DNA of 64,000 bases from Ganoderma boninense (Eukaryota; Basidiomycota; Agaricomycetes; Polyporales; Polyporaceae), in NCBI GenBank assembly GCA_002900995.3, contig CM035310.1:1972138-2036137 (forward strand), read 5' to 3'. The notes below the pieces were generated by a model that saw only the letters and a list, made by a program, of their open reading frames with translations, did no database searches and had not been told where the DNA came from. Of this stretch, positions 34,973 to 47,799 are shown piece by piece. The stretch's first letter is position 1. Every line of letters begins with the position of its first letter. Both the position numbers and the translations under genes were made by a program.

Positions 34973-36387
34973 ATGATCTTCGGACGCCCACGCCTTCCGC
35001 CCGAGCTAACCGACAGGATCATCGATTTTCTCCACGACGATCACCTCGCGCTCTCGAACTGCAGCTTAGCATGTTCAAACTGGCTACCCACATCCCGCCT
35101 GCATCGATTCAGGCTTGTACGCCTCGATCACAAGACAATTCTCCGCTTCCATGACCAATTGTCGATTACCCCTTCCATTGCCGCCTATGTCAAGGTCCTT
35201 GTGGTGGTGGGATGGGACAATGCCTCGCCATACAGATTCAAGTATTCTGTCCGTCGGCCCGGGCCCGCCCTTCTCTCCGGTGTATTGGAGAAAACACGGT
35301 CCCTTGTCGAACTCCGCGTCTACGACTGCACACTGCGCCTATTGCCAAAACTTCCACACTCCCTGGAGTTGTTGGAGCTATGCGACGTGCGAGTACCCTC
35401 CGCCACGTATCTGGTCGAGCGGATCTCCGATCTCCCAAAACTAGGCTCCCTCCTCATCGACAACATCGATGTCAGAGGAGAATGGTCAGGAGGGACGGAC
35501 CACTCCGACTCCCCCCGAGTGGTCTTCATGGAAGGCGAAGTCGCCCTTCAGCCTTTGACAGAACTTCAAATTGTGTCGTGGAACAACGGACGCACTCACC
35601 ACAGTGCGCAGGAGTTCGCGGCTTTCTGCAAATGGCTGATTGGCCAAGATCTCCTGCGACATCTGCATGTCTTCGGAATCGACCTCGCGTATAGCGATGC
35701 GGACGCGATCAGTGCCACCCAGGGACTCTTGTACGCGCTCGGTCAATCTCTCGCAACGCTGGAGATCAAGATAAGCAATTCCTACGTCGCCGGTGCCCAG
35801 CGTGCGTTCCTGCTCGTCGCATTTGAATTCAGGGAACTTACGTAACGTTTGCAGAACTTCTCCGAAACTTCGCGTTTCCGCAGTGTCCGAATCTGAAAAC
35901 GCTCCGCCTTAGCACCATCGAAGGCTTCTCTGACAGGCCGTGCCGAGCGATGGTCGGGATGGGCGAGATAACCGACTACGTCGCCAACTGCCAGATCCCC
36001 ACCCTCACCTCCCTGCACATCACCATCGGATGCCACAACGTCGATGGCCGGGAGTCGCCACACTGGCTGGAACCAACCCTCCCGTCGCTAGCGCGGGAGG
36101 TGTACAAGAACCTGGAGCGCGTGGTGTTCGAGGTCTATCCCCTGACGGAGTTCTACTGGCATGACCAAGATCCGAAGGCTGATCTCGACGCGCGGGTACG
36201 AGCGACTGCCGAAGAGATCGCGTCAAGGTGGACCGACCACCGGAGGCCCGGATTGCAGTTTGAAGTTCGGTACGGGAAGCGTTTGTGCTTGCCTGCCGAC
36301 ATGGAGGCTGTGGCGGTTCGTTCTTCGAGCGTTATTCATGTGTCTGTCACTGCTGACCTCCTCCGTCGCTCAACAGGTGTCATGTGA
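34973..36387 (+). CDS. F-box protein of the classical Agaricomycete type with LRR-like region
   Basis: The N-terminus MIFGRPRLPPELTDRIIDFL, then DDHLALSNCSLACSNWLPTS, is a clear F-box (LPPELxxxIIxxL...SxCSLxCxxW). It is distinct from the tandem pair at 29-33 kb. The body is leucine-rich (VKVLVVVGWDN, SLVELRVYDCTLRLLPKLPH, LELLELCDVRVPSATYLVER, LRHLHVFGIDLAYSDADAIS). An intron with donor at about 35,802 and acceptor near 35,854 joins AGAQ to LLRNFAFPQCPNLKTLRLST. The downstream part ends LEPTLPSLAREVYKNLERVV and RWTDHRRPGLQFEVRYGK. The very C-terminus is uncertain: the frame runs to 36387, but a further intron ending at about 36,377 is possible. The expected role is substrate adaptor of an SCF ligase. 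Confidence 0.75.
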
Positions 36388-36599
36388 AGGAGATCCCGGT
36401 TTTCGATGGTGTGGTATGTTTTTACAGCACTAGCCATGGACGCTATAAGAGAATGCAGGCTATTTGTGAGGTACTGCCTTACGTTCCTCAGTTTGTAGAC
36501 CAAAACCTTCCAAGCATACCCGGAATGGATTATACCTGCAAGCGATGAGACCGTTGCGAGACAAACATCCTTCTGCAAGGCCGCCTGTTTTGGACTCTA

Positions 36600-37275
36600 G
36601 GGGCCGTCGAGAGGATCGCATGCCTTTCGATCTGCGGGTTCTTGCCACAATATTTTTTTTTGCACCAGGTATTCCCTCCTACCTGAGTTGTGGGGGGAGA
36701 TCATCGACCTTCTTTCCTATAATATCGTCTCGCTCGCTTCTACGCTTTGGCTCGCTCGAACTGGCTCCCCCGCTGGGCCCTGGGCGACGCCGTCGACTTC
36801 ACCTCACGGCCCCTGCCGCGAACTGCGAAACCTTCCTAGCCTTATGATCCGATGCCCTGAACTCGGATCATCTATCAACTCCTTCCACGTCCATGTCGTT
36901 GCTCCTGAGGTTTTGGATCTGACATGTACGTGCCTCACACACAAAGGATACAGCCAGTTATAGATCTGGTCAACCTGGACGAACCCGTCGATGCTCCATG
37001 CAGCTCGACTCCAAGACAGGCTTGTTTCGCACCATCCCTCATTATTCACACTGGAGATTGCTGAACTTCTCAGAACATCGCCGAGTCCAAGACCTACCCA
37101 GTTGGCCTTCCGCCTTCCCTGGGACAGTGATACGTGCCTCTCGCCAGAGTCTCCGTACAAGATCGTGGTGGACGACGAGCCCAATGTGATCCTTTGTGCT
37201 CGGACGCGCATTGGTTGGGATTGGAAGGACCAGGAGGGAGTACGCAAGTGCGTATGGATACCGAGGGTGAGATGA
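36600..37275 (+). pseudogene. Degenerate F-box gene remnant
   Basis: A recognisable F-box start (LPELWGEIIDLLSYNIVSLA) is followed, in a different frame, by LARSNWLPRWALGDAVDFTS. Together these mimic the LPxELWxxIIDxL...CSLARSNWLPR pattern of Agaricomycete F-box proteins. A third stretch (TQLAFRLPWDSDTCLS, then YKIVVDDEPNVILCART) may be the rest of the gene. At least two frame changes and stops separate them, so it is probably dead. I see no intact start codon with promoter. Confidence 0.4.
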
Positions 37276-37657
37276 TAGGATTCTGTTACGATGCATGATG
37301 CCGCCGATGATGCGCTTGGTAGACATTTGACCGGCCGTGGCCATGAACGTCCTGATAGATGAACCCAGTGCCGTTGACATCGAATTTTGACTTTTCTACG
37401 ACGCAACCATTGCTAACAGAGACGTGGTGGCCCGACATTCCTGGAACCCATTTATCCCTCGATTTTAACCATGAAGCTAGCGCAACAACAATTGTCAAAA
37501 GCCCCAAGCAAATGCGACTGATACATGTACAGGTACAAAATGTGGTAGTCTGGTTGATACACTGAATAATGTCTTCAAGTACGCCGTCGAGGCGATAGAA
37601 TCCAATGTACATCGTAGATGACAATCCAAGTCCACGTCCGCCGCGTAGCCGGAGTGT
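37276..37657. other. Intergenic, no gene seen
   Basis: 3' flank of the METTL14-like gene. No feature recognised. Confidence 0.4.
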
Positions 37658-40229
37658 TCATCCTGCGTAGCCACCCTCAAAGCCGTCCCCGTTCCACTGA
37701 CCCATGCCCTGTCCCATCCCCATCCCCATCATGTTCTGGCCCATGCCCGAGTTCATGCCCATTCGCATGCCGCCCATACCACCCATATTGTTCATCCCGC
37801 TCATCCCGTTCATGCCCATCATGCCCTCGCCCATCCCTCCATCCCACATACCTCCACCCGATGTGTCCATGAACTGGCCGTCGCCGTTCCCCATCCACCC
37901 CATCCCACTCCCGCCCATGCCCATGCTGCCATCGAATCCGCCCCCAAACCGACCACCACCGCCACCCCCTCCGCCTCCAAAGCCCATGCCCTGCTGACCC
38001 CCGCCCATTCCCATCCCCATCCCCATGCCATTCATCCCGCCCATGCCACCCATCGCGTTCATCCCGCCCATCTGGCCCATCCCATATTCCCGACGCCGAC
38101 GTTGACCCCGAGGCCGCCCATGCCCATCTCCCCAGGCCAGCCGCCCATCATGCCCATCCCGCCCATGTCCATGCTGTTCATCGGGACCATCGGAGGCCCC
38201 ATCATCCCGCGGCCCTGGTTCCCGAACCCGCCTCCGCCTCCTCGCCCGCCTCCGCCTCCGCCCTGCGCGCCGCCGCCAGGGCCGCCACCAGACGGCGCCA
38301 TGGAGAGCGTCATCTGCATGGGCGAGCCCGACGGCCCCTGCGCGTTCATCATGCCCGCGTTCGCGTTCGTGTTCGCGGACCCGCCGCGCACGGGCGACTT
38401 CGGGCGCAGCGCGTCGATCTCTACATAGTGCACAGTGCACAGCACACACGCGACGAAAACACTACCGTCAATGCCATCGTCCACGATGCACGCGAGCAGC
38501 AGGAGCAGCAACGGGCGCGGACACACCTGCAGTCATCGGCACGACGAGTTTCTGCTGTCCCTCGACGAGCTCCTTGACCTTCGCCTCCCAGCGCTCGCGC
38601 GTGAAGCGCATCGCGCCCTCCTGGAGCTCCTCGCCCGAGCCGTCGTCCGCACCGACAGTCATGCCCTCCTCGATGCGCTCTTCTTCACCCTCAGCGAGCG
38701 CAGTCACCCACCCGCGGCGCACGGTGCGCGCGCGGCCGAATATCTCGAGCCGCCGCAGGCCGAGGCAGAAGTTCTCGAGGAGGGTGTACATCTCGGGCGG
38801 CTTGAGCGTTGGGTCCGACGCGTCGCCTTCCCAGATGAGGACGTCGGTGTCTGCATAGACGAGGAGGAGGGAGACAGGGCTGAGTGTGAGCGGGCTGCGC
38901 ATATATGCGGTGTGCGGAAGAGAAAGGATGGACGCACCGACGTTGCAGTGGACAAACCAACTGTCTGTAGACCGCCGCACGGTCCCGCGTATGCCCATGA
39001 GACAGTGTTGCTTCGTTCGCGTCAGGAGCGAGGTGGTCGGTGGGTCCGTCTGTGTGACAACGACACATGAGCCTGCGAGAGGACCACGGAGCAAGGAAGA
39101 GGCGCACCCCAGGACCCTTGTTCGACGTCTTGTTCGTCTTCACCCATACAATGTCCTCGCATCTCCGGAATCCCCACTTCGCCATGATTTCTCGGCCGCG
39201 CTCAAGACCTTCGCCGGAGCCGCTTCCCACCCAGAGAAGAACGAACGATGGATCCGCAGCAAGAACGGGTATAGGGAGGTCCTGAAGGTCCTCCCAAGTG
39301 AATGACGACGAGAAGGGCGGGTCGATAAGGATGACATCGAACTTTGAGCCCTGGAGAGAGGAGAGCTCTGCGTAAGGAAGGAATGTCGGTGGAAGGGAAT
39401 GACCCGCGACAGCTGCTTTCTTGAGTGAGAGTAGTCTCTGTTGCTTAGGGTATCTGGCGGACACAAGATATAAGTAAAACTTTCTTGTTTGTTGTACATC
39501 GCGACATTCTTGCACGTCAAGACACGTTGAGGATGGAGGCGAAGGACATAGGGAGGGAATACGAATTCACTCAGGGTAAACGTCCCAGGGAACGATTCGC
39601 AGAAGGGTAACTCGGCCAAACTTGGATCCGAGGTCGGTGTGAACCGCTGAGCTGGGGGAGGAGGGACGTTGTCGCCGTCTAGTGCCGGGAGACATGATAG
39701 CCCGTTAACGGGGTTCACATCTCTCTACTACAGACTGAGGCACGACTCATAAGCGACGCGCATGTTATCCTTAACACATTGGCCTAGCAGAGGCGGGTAG
39801 AGACAGGCACAGAAAACGACGAGTGACGACTTACTCTTCGAAACGATGATCCGGGTCTGCCCCTAGTACCCAATTTTGTGGCCACTCCCCTCCATCCACG
39901 TATCTCTGGGAATAGTCGTTGCGAATAGTCTCCTCTTCAGGTACATAGTTGTTATATCGCGTGAACCGTGCGCGCTTCGCGGGCGGTAGGTCTGGTCTAT
40001 GTGGCCTGGGAAGAGGATGCAGCACCGGAGACGAGGGTGGTGACGGTGAGGGCGATCGAGGAGGAGTGGGAATCAGAGGGAGCTTGAGCAACGCATGAGG
40101 TGGCGAGGGGAGAGACTTGAGCTGGCGGCGGTAGTTCTTCTGCGTGCTCCGTAGGCGGGAGATGAGGGCGTTGTGGGTCGCAAGCAGCTCATTTGCTGAT
40201 GCAAGGCATTCCGTGGTCGAGATGCTCAT
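37658..40229 (-). CDS. METTL14/Kar4-like MT-A70 family protein
   Basis: Minus-strand exons include 40229-39835, 39453-39108 and from 39049. The N-terminal anchor RNDYSQRYVDGGEWPQNWVL...DHRFEE joins across a 381-bp intron to YPKQQRLLSLKKAA, exactly as in animal METTL14. The methyltransferase fold follows: KFDVILIDPPF, FVLLWVGSGSGEGLERGREI, KWGFRRCEDIVWVKTNKT, TRTKQHCLMGIRGTVRRSTD, SWFVHCNVDTDVLIWEGD and MYTLLENFCLGLRRLEIFGR. It ends TAEIDALRPKSPVR, as METTL14 does. METTL14 is the RNA-binding partner of METTL3 in m6A writing; Kar4 is the yeast relative. Where METTL14 has EPPL this protein has DPPF. The C-terminal 150 or so residues are Met/Gly-rich (GGMGGMNGMGMGMGM) rather than RGG. A one-base frame change near 38,090 is needed to reach that tail. 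Confidence 0.85.
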
Positions 40230-40815
40230 GAGAGCAACTTCCAGAGAGGGTATGAGACCAGGATAGGGTGATAGAGGGTAACCGGCAAGAGGCGAGTTAT
40301 GGCGCCGTGTATGGTCGCGTACTGCAACTAATGGGCGCTACAGCAGCACGTGGCTGTGAAACCGATGACGTCACAAAATCGCAAACACCTCAAGTTCTCC
40401 TACTTATGGCAAAAGAGTCGTCGTTGTCGAAAAATGAGTGCTACGAAGCCCATAAATATCCCGTACCGGTGCAAAGTTGTACTGAAATAGCATTAAATGC
40501 TATAATAACGACTCTCCCAAGTCAATATTCGCCGTTCATGTCCCCGGTGCAAAAGTCACACAGCCAGTGCTTTCCCTCCATACACGTTACACAAATTATT
40601 GTATATATGACGCAGTAGTGTTGTGTACATTGGGTAGCACAAAATATCGTTCTAAAGTTCAGCATCACTACAAACAACGGACATCATGCTAAAGAGCAGA
40701 ATACAGTGGCAGCACACACAAACAACAGAGTTCCTCCTGATCCACCAGCAATTACAGTGCCTGCCTTCGGCATAAAACTCTGACAGAATACACGATATAT
40801 GGGTAGAAGTCCAGT
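40230..40815. other. Intergenic, no gene seen
   Basis: Promoter region of the METTL14-like gene and 3' flank of the SNF2 gene. It is relatively AT-rich from 40,430 onward. No TATA box or RNA gene could be assigned. Confidence 0.45.
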
Positions 40816-43800
40816 TTACTTGAAATGCGTCTTGGCATACTCGTCCAGTTGTGCGATAAGCTCATTCTGCTCTGGAAGAGACTTTTGCCCACTGCACGAA
40901 GCTCTCACATCACTATCCTGCCCGACTTCAATTAAAAGGATTCACAACTCACAACTCGTGCGCAAACTTCGGCAGGTCTTGTGGACTCTGCAGGATGCCT
41001 TGCTCGATCAGTGCTCTCTGCCGAATCTGCAGCCTGCATCAAGGACCATCAGTGACCCTACGGCGAGCTCGGAATGCGTTCCGACTCACTTTGTATGAGG
41101 ACTGGGCGGAGGCTTGTGATGTCTGCGGCGAGGCGGCCACTCAGGCTCAGGCGACTTGTCTTTTCCAGACTCCTTCTGCTTCTTCGCCTTCTTGGCTGCC
41201 TTCTTCTTCTCTTGGATGAGCTTCTGCATGCGTTGGCCCTCGATGACATTCTCGGCGATCAAGTCATCATTGCGGTGGGTGTATTGGATACCAATGGCGC
41301 TCAACGTCTTCTCAATATCGTTCGGCTCCTGCTTGACCTCCGGTGCGGCTACGCCAAGTCAAAGAGATTAATTCAGCCTCGCCCATTACGAGGCTACACT
41401 TGTCCTTACCATCGTCGAATAGAAGAGCGCCAAGACCCCGAAGGTCATCCTACCAATAGGCATGAGTGCTTTGATCGCCTATAAGATATCGACGAACACT
41501 CACGTATTCCTTCCCGGTCTTCGCCTCCTCTTCGTAGACCCACTTAACACCGTCTGGTTTTGCTTTCGGTCGCGGCTTCACGCCTGAGCCTGTGCCACCC
41601 ATGTACGCGAACGCCCAGTCAAGATCGCTGACGTTCGCGCGCTCGATCTGCATAGTGCATCTTGTCAATGATAGTAAATGGACGGAAACAGATCGCATAC
41701 GCACAGCCATCTTGGTCGCCAGGGTCGACTCGTGCAACTTGAAGATGTTCTTGATCCCGAACAGCTCTCCCTGTTTGCTCTTATCTCCTTGCACGCCTTC
41801 AAAGTACCTGCCATCGCAGCTAAGCACCATGACCGTGACGTATGAGAGACTAGTTCTCACCTTGTCTGCAGGCTAGCATTGTATCCGACCTGCATTTGCT
41901 GCTGCTTGTAAACTTGGCGCGCGTAGATGAGCTCTTCGATTGACCCTGCTCCGAGCAAACGGTAGACCGCAACATCCCTCGTCTGCCCAAACCGGTATGC
42001 TCGATCCATTGCTTGCAAGTCGTGCGCGGGATCTAGATAGAGTTAATAAAATGAAGTGCGAGACAGATCAACGAGACCTCACTCCAATTAGGATCTATGT
42101 GAACAAGCACGCTTAGGAATCGGACGATCTTCGAGGATATGGTCACATACCAAAGATGACGACCTTGTTCGCAGCCGTGAGGTTCAACCCTGTTCCTCCA
42201 GCCATCGTCGAGACCAAGAATATGAAGATGTCAGGATCTTCCTGAAACCGGTCGATCATCGGCATGCCTATGGAAGGCACTTCAACGTTAGCTACAGGGG
42301 GAAACAGGGGACCTGATGCTCACGATCAGACTGTTTGGTCGAGCCGTCCAACTTGACGAAACCGTGGCCTGCGAATCCTTATATCAACGATCGCAGTGGA
42401 GTACGTCCTAACATCGGGCGCACCTTGAGCACTGAGGTGAAACTCCAGCATGTCCAGGAGCTTCACCGACTTGGTGAAGATCAGGACCTTGTTCGCGTCT
42501 TTCTTCCATTCTCTGAGCAACGTCTCTAGCACCTGCCACTTCCCGCAAAACTCCGGCTGAGCATCGCGGGACCATACTTGGGGATAGAATCAGAGGGAAA
42601 CGCCATGCGGGCGAGCTCCCTGTTCCGGGCAGTCTATACAACATGTGTCAATTGCTTCAGGCAGGCGAAGTCGAGGACCGCGGCATACCTGCTCTGTCGT
42701 ATCGCTGGGAGCTACATGCACCTGTCAGCTGATGTCACGAGATTCAGCATCCACGAACTCACATGGTAGGATCAATGCTAAGTGGTTCGAGATCTTGATC
42801 AGCGTGGACATGTACTTGAATAGATCTCCTTGGTGAACGGGATGACAGCATTTCTTTCGCCTAAGATTGAGAAGTATGATGTTGAGAAAGCGTGCGAGGA
42901 AGGACAAGTAAGGCAACGTACGGTTTCCTCGATCCACAAGTGCACAACAAGTCCTTATAGACAAGGGACTTGACCGCGTCAAGGCTAAGGATCCTCTTGT
43001 AGATGTCGATCTGTGTCGGCGTCAGAGGGCAGAATACTACTTGGTCGGTCTTGCGAGGGAGTTGGTCCTGGATGATCTGCTTCGTCCTGGAGCACGAGAG
43101 TTAATAGAGGAAATAAAGTCAGTTTTGTGATCCTACCTTCGAAGGAACACCTGCGGCAACAACTTATCCGTGAGGACCTTAGCAACGAGCTGTCGATGCC
43201 ACGGACATTAGCAGTGAAACTAGAAACTTCAACAACGCCTATCACATACTCACAGCTGCCTTGACATGTTCCTCATCGGAAGCGGATTTACTCTGACCCA
43301 CGCGCAAAGGCTTCTCGACGTAAGTCTCCCATTGCTTCCTCGTCCCAACCGCACCGGGATTCGTCCAGTTCAGGACGGTCCACAGTTCTTCGTAGCCATT
43401 CTGGATAACTTGCGACATATGGATGTGAGTGTCGCCAAAACATCACAATGCAAGGAGCGGAACGTACCTGTGCCACTCAGACCAAACCGGCATGCACACA
43501 TGAATCGACTGAACGCCTCCGCCAACTTTGACTTCGGGTTCTTCACGCGATGTACCTCGTCGATGAATATGCACGACCAATAAAGCTCGTCTATCAAGTC
43601 TATGTCTCCCCGGGCGACGTCAAAAGAAGTCACCACTACGGATGACAGATGGAGCAAGTCAGTATGAGTCTGCTGTCAGCTGGAGAGATGCCACTCACAA
43701 ACATCCAATCGACCCAGTTGAATTCGTTCAAGACATCTGCCCGAGCAGAGGGAGTTCCAATGTACATCCCCACTTCGAAGTATCCCCACTGTACGGCATT

Positions 43801-45715
43801 TAGCACGTCGTAGAACGACGAGAAAACCGTCCACTTACTGTTTGAAACTCGCGCTCCCAGTTCCCGACCACACTACTTGGCGCGATGATGAGACAGGTGG
43901 GCCAGGTTGCGTTCGCTGGGGGCAACTTGCGGTGTTTTCTCCAGTCTGGCAAGTCTTGGAGCTTCGAAACATGCTTTCTTCGGCGGTCTTCGTCGAGAGT
44001 GTCTCCGCGCTTGGCCATGATAGCCGAGAGGAACGATATAACCTGGATTGTCTTACCTACGCGAGCTGTCAGTTGCGGAGCCACATATGCTATCAGAAAG
44101 ACCGGTACTTGCCCTAGAAACCGAGGATGTCAGCATCCATATAACTATTGACCAAGGTCTAAGCGTGCGCACCAAACCCATGTCATCTCCCAAGAGCCCG
44201 CCTTTGCCAGCCCTATACCGTTCCCAGAAAAAACCTGATCCCATCCCGCTGGTATTCGCGCAAGAACGTATTGATGCGTTCCGGAACCCTGTGCTCGCGG
44301 TCAAGAACAAGAGGACCTAGTATTTGTTGACCGGGCTTCAATTGGAACGCAGGCTTTGGGCTGCGTAAACTGTAGTGCATAGAGCATACTGGTCGACATG
44401 CGAAGGATCAATCCCGAGATGATATCACTTACCTCTTCCACGTAAGGGTCAGCATCGTACTCCGGCTCGGTATCTGAACCTGAATCTTCTGGCTTCACTT
44501 TCTTCGGGGGCGGGATGCTCTTCTTCGTCGAGGAACCTTGAGAGGCCTCTACATATCCAATGGTCAGTTTATGCCATCCAGAGAGCGTCTGAAGGAAACA
44601 ACCAGACGCGGGACCGGGAATAGGCGCAGGAGTGGTTGAGGCAAAATCTTCATTCAACCAATCCTCCTCGTCTGGCTCCGGTTCAGTCACTGAGTCATCA
44701 TCTTCCGGGGATGGGGTCTTAACCGTCGATGGCTTGCTGTTATTGCTAGCAACAGCGTCAGGTGGTTTGAGCTCGGCATGTACTGGATCGCTCTCCTCGA
44801 TTTCGTCGGGTTCATACTCTGATAACAGTCAGCAGATGACAACTCATAGTGTCGACAGTATTACCTGTGGCAGAGTCATCGGCGTCGTCTGGTTGACTGG
44901 ATTGAGGTGTCGGTTTCTTCGCGGGAGAGATCAATAAGATGTTCGATGTAGGTTGTGGCGAATGATCAGAATCCTCATCCGAATCTCGTTCCTCTTCTTC
45001 CTCTTCCTCCTCTTCGTCGTCTGCAAGCTCCTTCTCGCTCTCAGAGCCGTCAGCGGCGCCGAGATTGCCTGGCATGAATTAGACGAATTCCTCTATGTAG
45101 AGTTTCGCATTGCTCACCAAAATACTGTGTCAAGAGATTTGGCTGAAGAGGAACTGCATCGCCAGTCCTAACGCCATCTTAAAGATGCAGGTGTCAAAGA
45201 AGATCTTGTACTATGATCGAATAGAAGTCTACCTATAGAGCGCTCCCTGGAACCACCGTCTTCGAGGGAGCCTTTGCGTCGTCTCTTCCTTGGGGGCTCG
45301 CCTGACTTCCGGGACTCGCCAGACCGCCTTCCACGTTTCTTCTTTGGCGTCGGTACGAATGAACCAGGATTGAAATCAGAGTCTGAGTCAGGGTCTTGTA
45401 TGCTGGTCAGCAAGAAATCGAGGGACAAGAAGGCACGAAACTCTACCCAGTGGCACTGCGCTGGAGTGGTCGTTCCCTATGGAACTTGGTCAGTAATATG
45501 AGACATATGTATGTTTCAGAAAGCATACTTTTGGTATATCCGGACACTTTCTTCGGTGCTGTGGTCATGGTGGTTACAGGTAAAGTGATGCAGAGCCAGG
45601 AAGCGCCACGAACCTTCATACAAGCGCCTTTCCATTTTGGGATCTCACTGGCGCTTATACTCAACATCGGACTTCGCGGCCCGGTCTCTCTCTTGCCCTC
45701 AGAGTCCTCAATCAT
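40816..45715 (-). CDS. SNF2-family DNA helicase/translocase, ERCC6L2/Rad26-like
   Basis: A gene of about 16 exons. The start [16 protein letters not shown] is followed by [18 protein letters not shown], an N-terminal Tudor-like segment seen in ERCC6L2 relatives. Next is a long basic/acidic nuclear linker ([20 protein letters not shown]). The helicase core has GLLGDDMG joining [14 protein letters not shown] (Walker A), [38 protein letters not shown] (DEVH box), [26 protein letters not shown], and [20 protein letters not shown] with [20 protein letters not shown]. It continues [20 protein letters not shown] as in ERCC6L2, then a Lys-rich segment. After two small introns it ends [17 protein letters not shown] at 40816. 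Such proteins remodel chromatin in transcription-linked and double-strand-break repair. Subfamily is assigned from the RQVYKQQ and ELFGI motifs. Confidence 0.88.
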
Positions 45716-46081
45716 TCAATGTCATACACACTGAGTCGCTCGAGAAGGCGACCAGAGAGAGGAGGCAGGTTGCTCTTAACAGTTGGTTTAGAAACTTGAC
45801 ACCGAATATCTCACTCGCTGGATATTCGAACGCTAGAGTATTTCGGTGGAAGTCACAGCACCTCCGTGCCAGAACTTCCCAGAAGTCCGCTTATCAGGTG
45901 TGTGCCAAACCAAAACATTATACACTGATCAAAGTCATTACGGAGCATTTCACGAGCAACAGATTCAGTGTCATCATCATCAAGCAGCCAAAGTCAAGGC
46001 AAATTGTCCGTACACGGTATATATTAATAGTACAACTCTATCCACCGCCCTCACACCCGTCGCCCCAGAGCGTGGTCGCGC

Positions 46082-47796
46082 TCACGGCTTGACAGAGGGC
46101 GTCGCCGAATGGTTGTGCTGGTATACATACGTGTCTTCCGTCGGAGGGGCCCCGTTGAACAGCTTCACCAGGCGCTCGTAGACGGGGTCCGACTCGACGT
46201 GCTCGAAGTGCCACTGCTGCCACGGCGTGCCAGTCGCCTGTTCGTCCCGCCTCCGCTGCCGTTGCTCGTTCTACAGGACACACCGAACTCGGACGTCAAC
46301 CACCACGCTCATGGCGACCAAGGAACGGCTAGGGCACAGGACGCACCTCTATCTTGCTCTTCTCGCGGCTGGCACTCTCGTAGTCGCCCTCGCGGATGCC
46401 ACGCGCGACGTGCTGCCATAGCTTCCTGCTCTCAAAGTCGTGCATGACATCGACCGGGCCCACTGTGACCTCCTCCTTGGCCGACGTCACGTCCGTAAAG
46501 ACCTCGTCCGTGTCCAAGTCCTTCGAGATCTCGTGCCAGAGGCCCTCGTACTTCTTCGCGGGGTGCGACGAGCCCGGGGGCGTAAGCAGGGCCTTGAACG
46601 AGTGCGAGCGGCCGGAGAAGTAGCCCTTGCCCTTGTACTCGATCTAACCAATGCCTTCAGTCGATCCTCATACGGAGGGTGAGCAGGATTGACGTACCGT
46701 GGAGAGCCAACCGGACGATGATTGAATGTATGACATCTCCGTGAGCTCGATGTAAGGCGAGCCATACCACAGACCGTCGATACGGAGGCGGGGGAGAGTG
46801 ATTAGGAACTGTTCCGTTTCCTCCATCCTCGAGGTCCACAGTCAGGATAGCATGGCCGATCTGCTTGACGACGATGCTGCCGCTAGAAAAGCTGGTCTTC
46901 TGCGCGGAGTGGCCCTGAAGGGCAAGGCCCTTGGTGGGGTTGCAGATGTAGTACGCGGTAATGGGCGGGTGGTGCGAGACCTGCTCGACAACAAGGCTGG
47001 TCTGTCCACGGCCGTCTTGATCGGGCCAATGACCATAGAATAGTCTATAGAAGACCGAGGGTTAGAGACAGAGGACGGCATTGCGGTATGAATCTCCGTA
47101 CTCTCCAAGAACCGGGTTCAGTGGCCTAGTTCGCAAGGTCAGCTACTTAACCTCAAGATCGAAAGGAACTTAACGCACTTCTTCTCCGACCCAAGCTTCT
47201 CATTACGCGAGGTATATTGGCCCTTAAGCGTACTCTGGTATTGCGATTGAATACGCAGATGCTGTCCGAGCAACAGGAAGCAGCACTCACGATGAACCAT
47301 TTCAACACAGCAATGGACCTCTCCTGCTCCGTCTTCGCGTCCGCAATCGCCGCAAAGAGACCGGGGCGTTCACACCAGTAGGCTATTTGTGTTGGATGGC
47401 AGGCCCCGGCGGTCAGGATCCCAAGTTATCAGTGCGCAGTAGGCATTTGAGGGCGCACCAGGAAACTCCGTGAGCGAGATGGGGGAGAGGATAAACGGCG
47501 GCGCGGTCAAGGACGAGAGGTCTCCTGAGAACGACGCGATTCTACGGCGCCAGCAAGAGATTGGCCAGGCATGGGATACGGGATATGAATGGAGCAAAGA
47601 TGAGATCGGGGTTGGGTAGACAACGGGTGTAAATGCACATACGATTTGAGGAAGCTGGCCCAGCTGCCCTTCTGCGACGATGGCACGGCCTAGTGCGTGA
47701 TGATGGCGACGGAGAAACGGCAATGTGGACGCCCGGACGCAGTGGCGGACATTGGGCCGAGGTCGAGACGAGCGAAGTGACGCACCGCGTCAGCAT
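46082..47796 (-). CDS. Oxysterol-binding protein (Osh6/Osh7-like ORD)
   Basis: A minus-strand multi-exon gene with the oxysterol-binding fold: SSQKGSWASFLKSIASFSGD, then LSSLTAPPFILSPISLTEFP, YWCERPGLFAAIADAKTEQE, LNPVLGE and LFYGHWPDQDGRGQTSLVVE. The family signature EQVSHHPPITAYYICNPTKG follows; the His-His pair contacts the PI4P headgroup in Osh proteins. Next are LRIDGLWYGSPYIELTEMSY, IEYKGKGYFSGRSHSFKALL, HDFESRKLWQHVARGIREGD and KIENEQRQRRRDEQATGTPW. The C-terminus is TPSVKP at 46082. There is no PH domain or ankyrin repeat, so this is a short ORP. Short ORPs move sterol or phosphatidylserine against PI4P at contact sites. The first exon is uncertain: an ATG at 47796 can be spliced in frame, but no TATA box or typical leader confirms it. 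Confidence 0.85.
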
Positions 47797-47799
47797 GTG

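Noticed and set aside
37704..38428. Proline/methionine-rich plus-strand frames opposite the METTL14-like tail
   Set aside because: They are antisense translations of the Gly/Met-rich tract. The sense strand continues a recognised protein after RPKSPVR.
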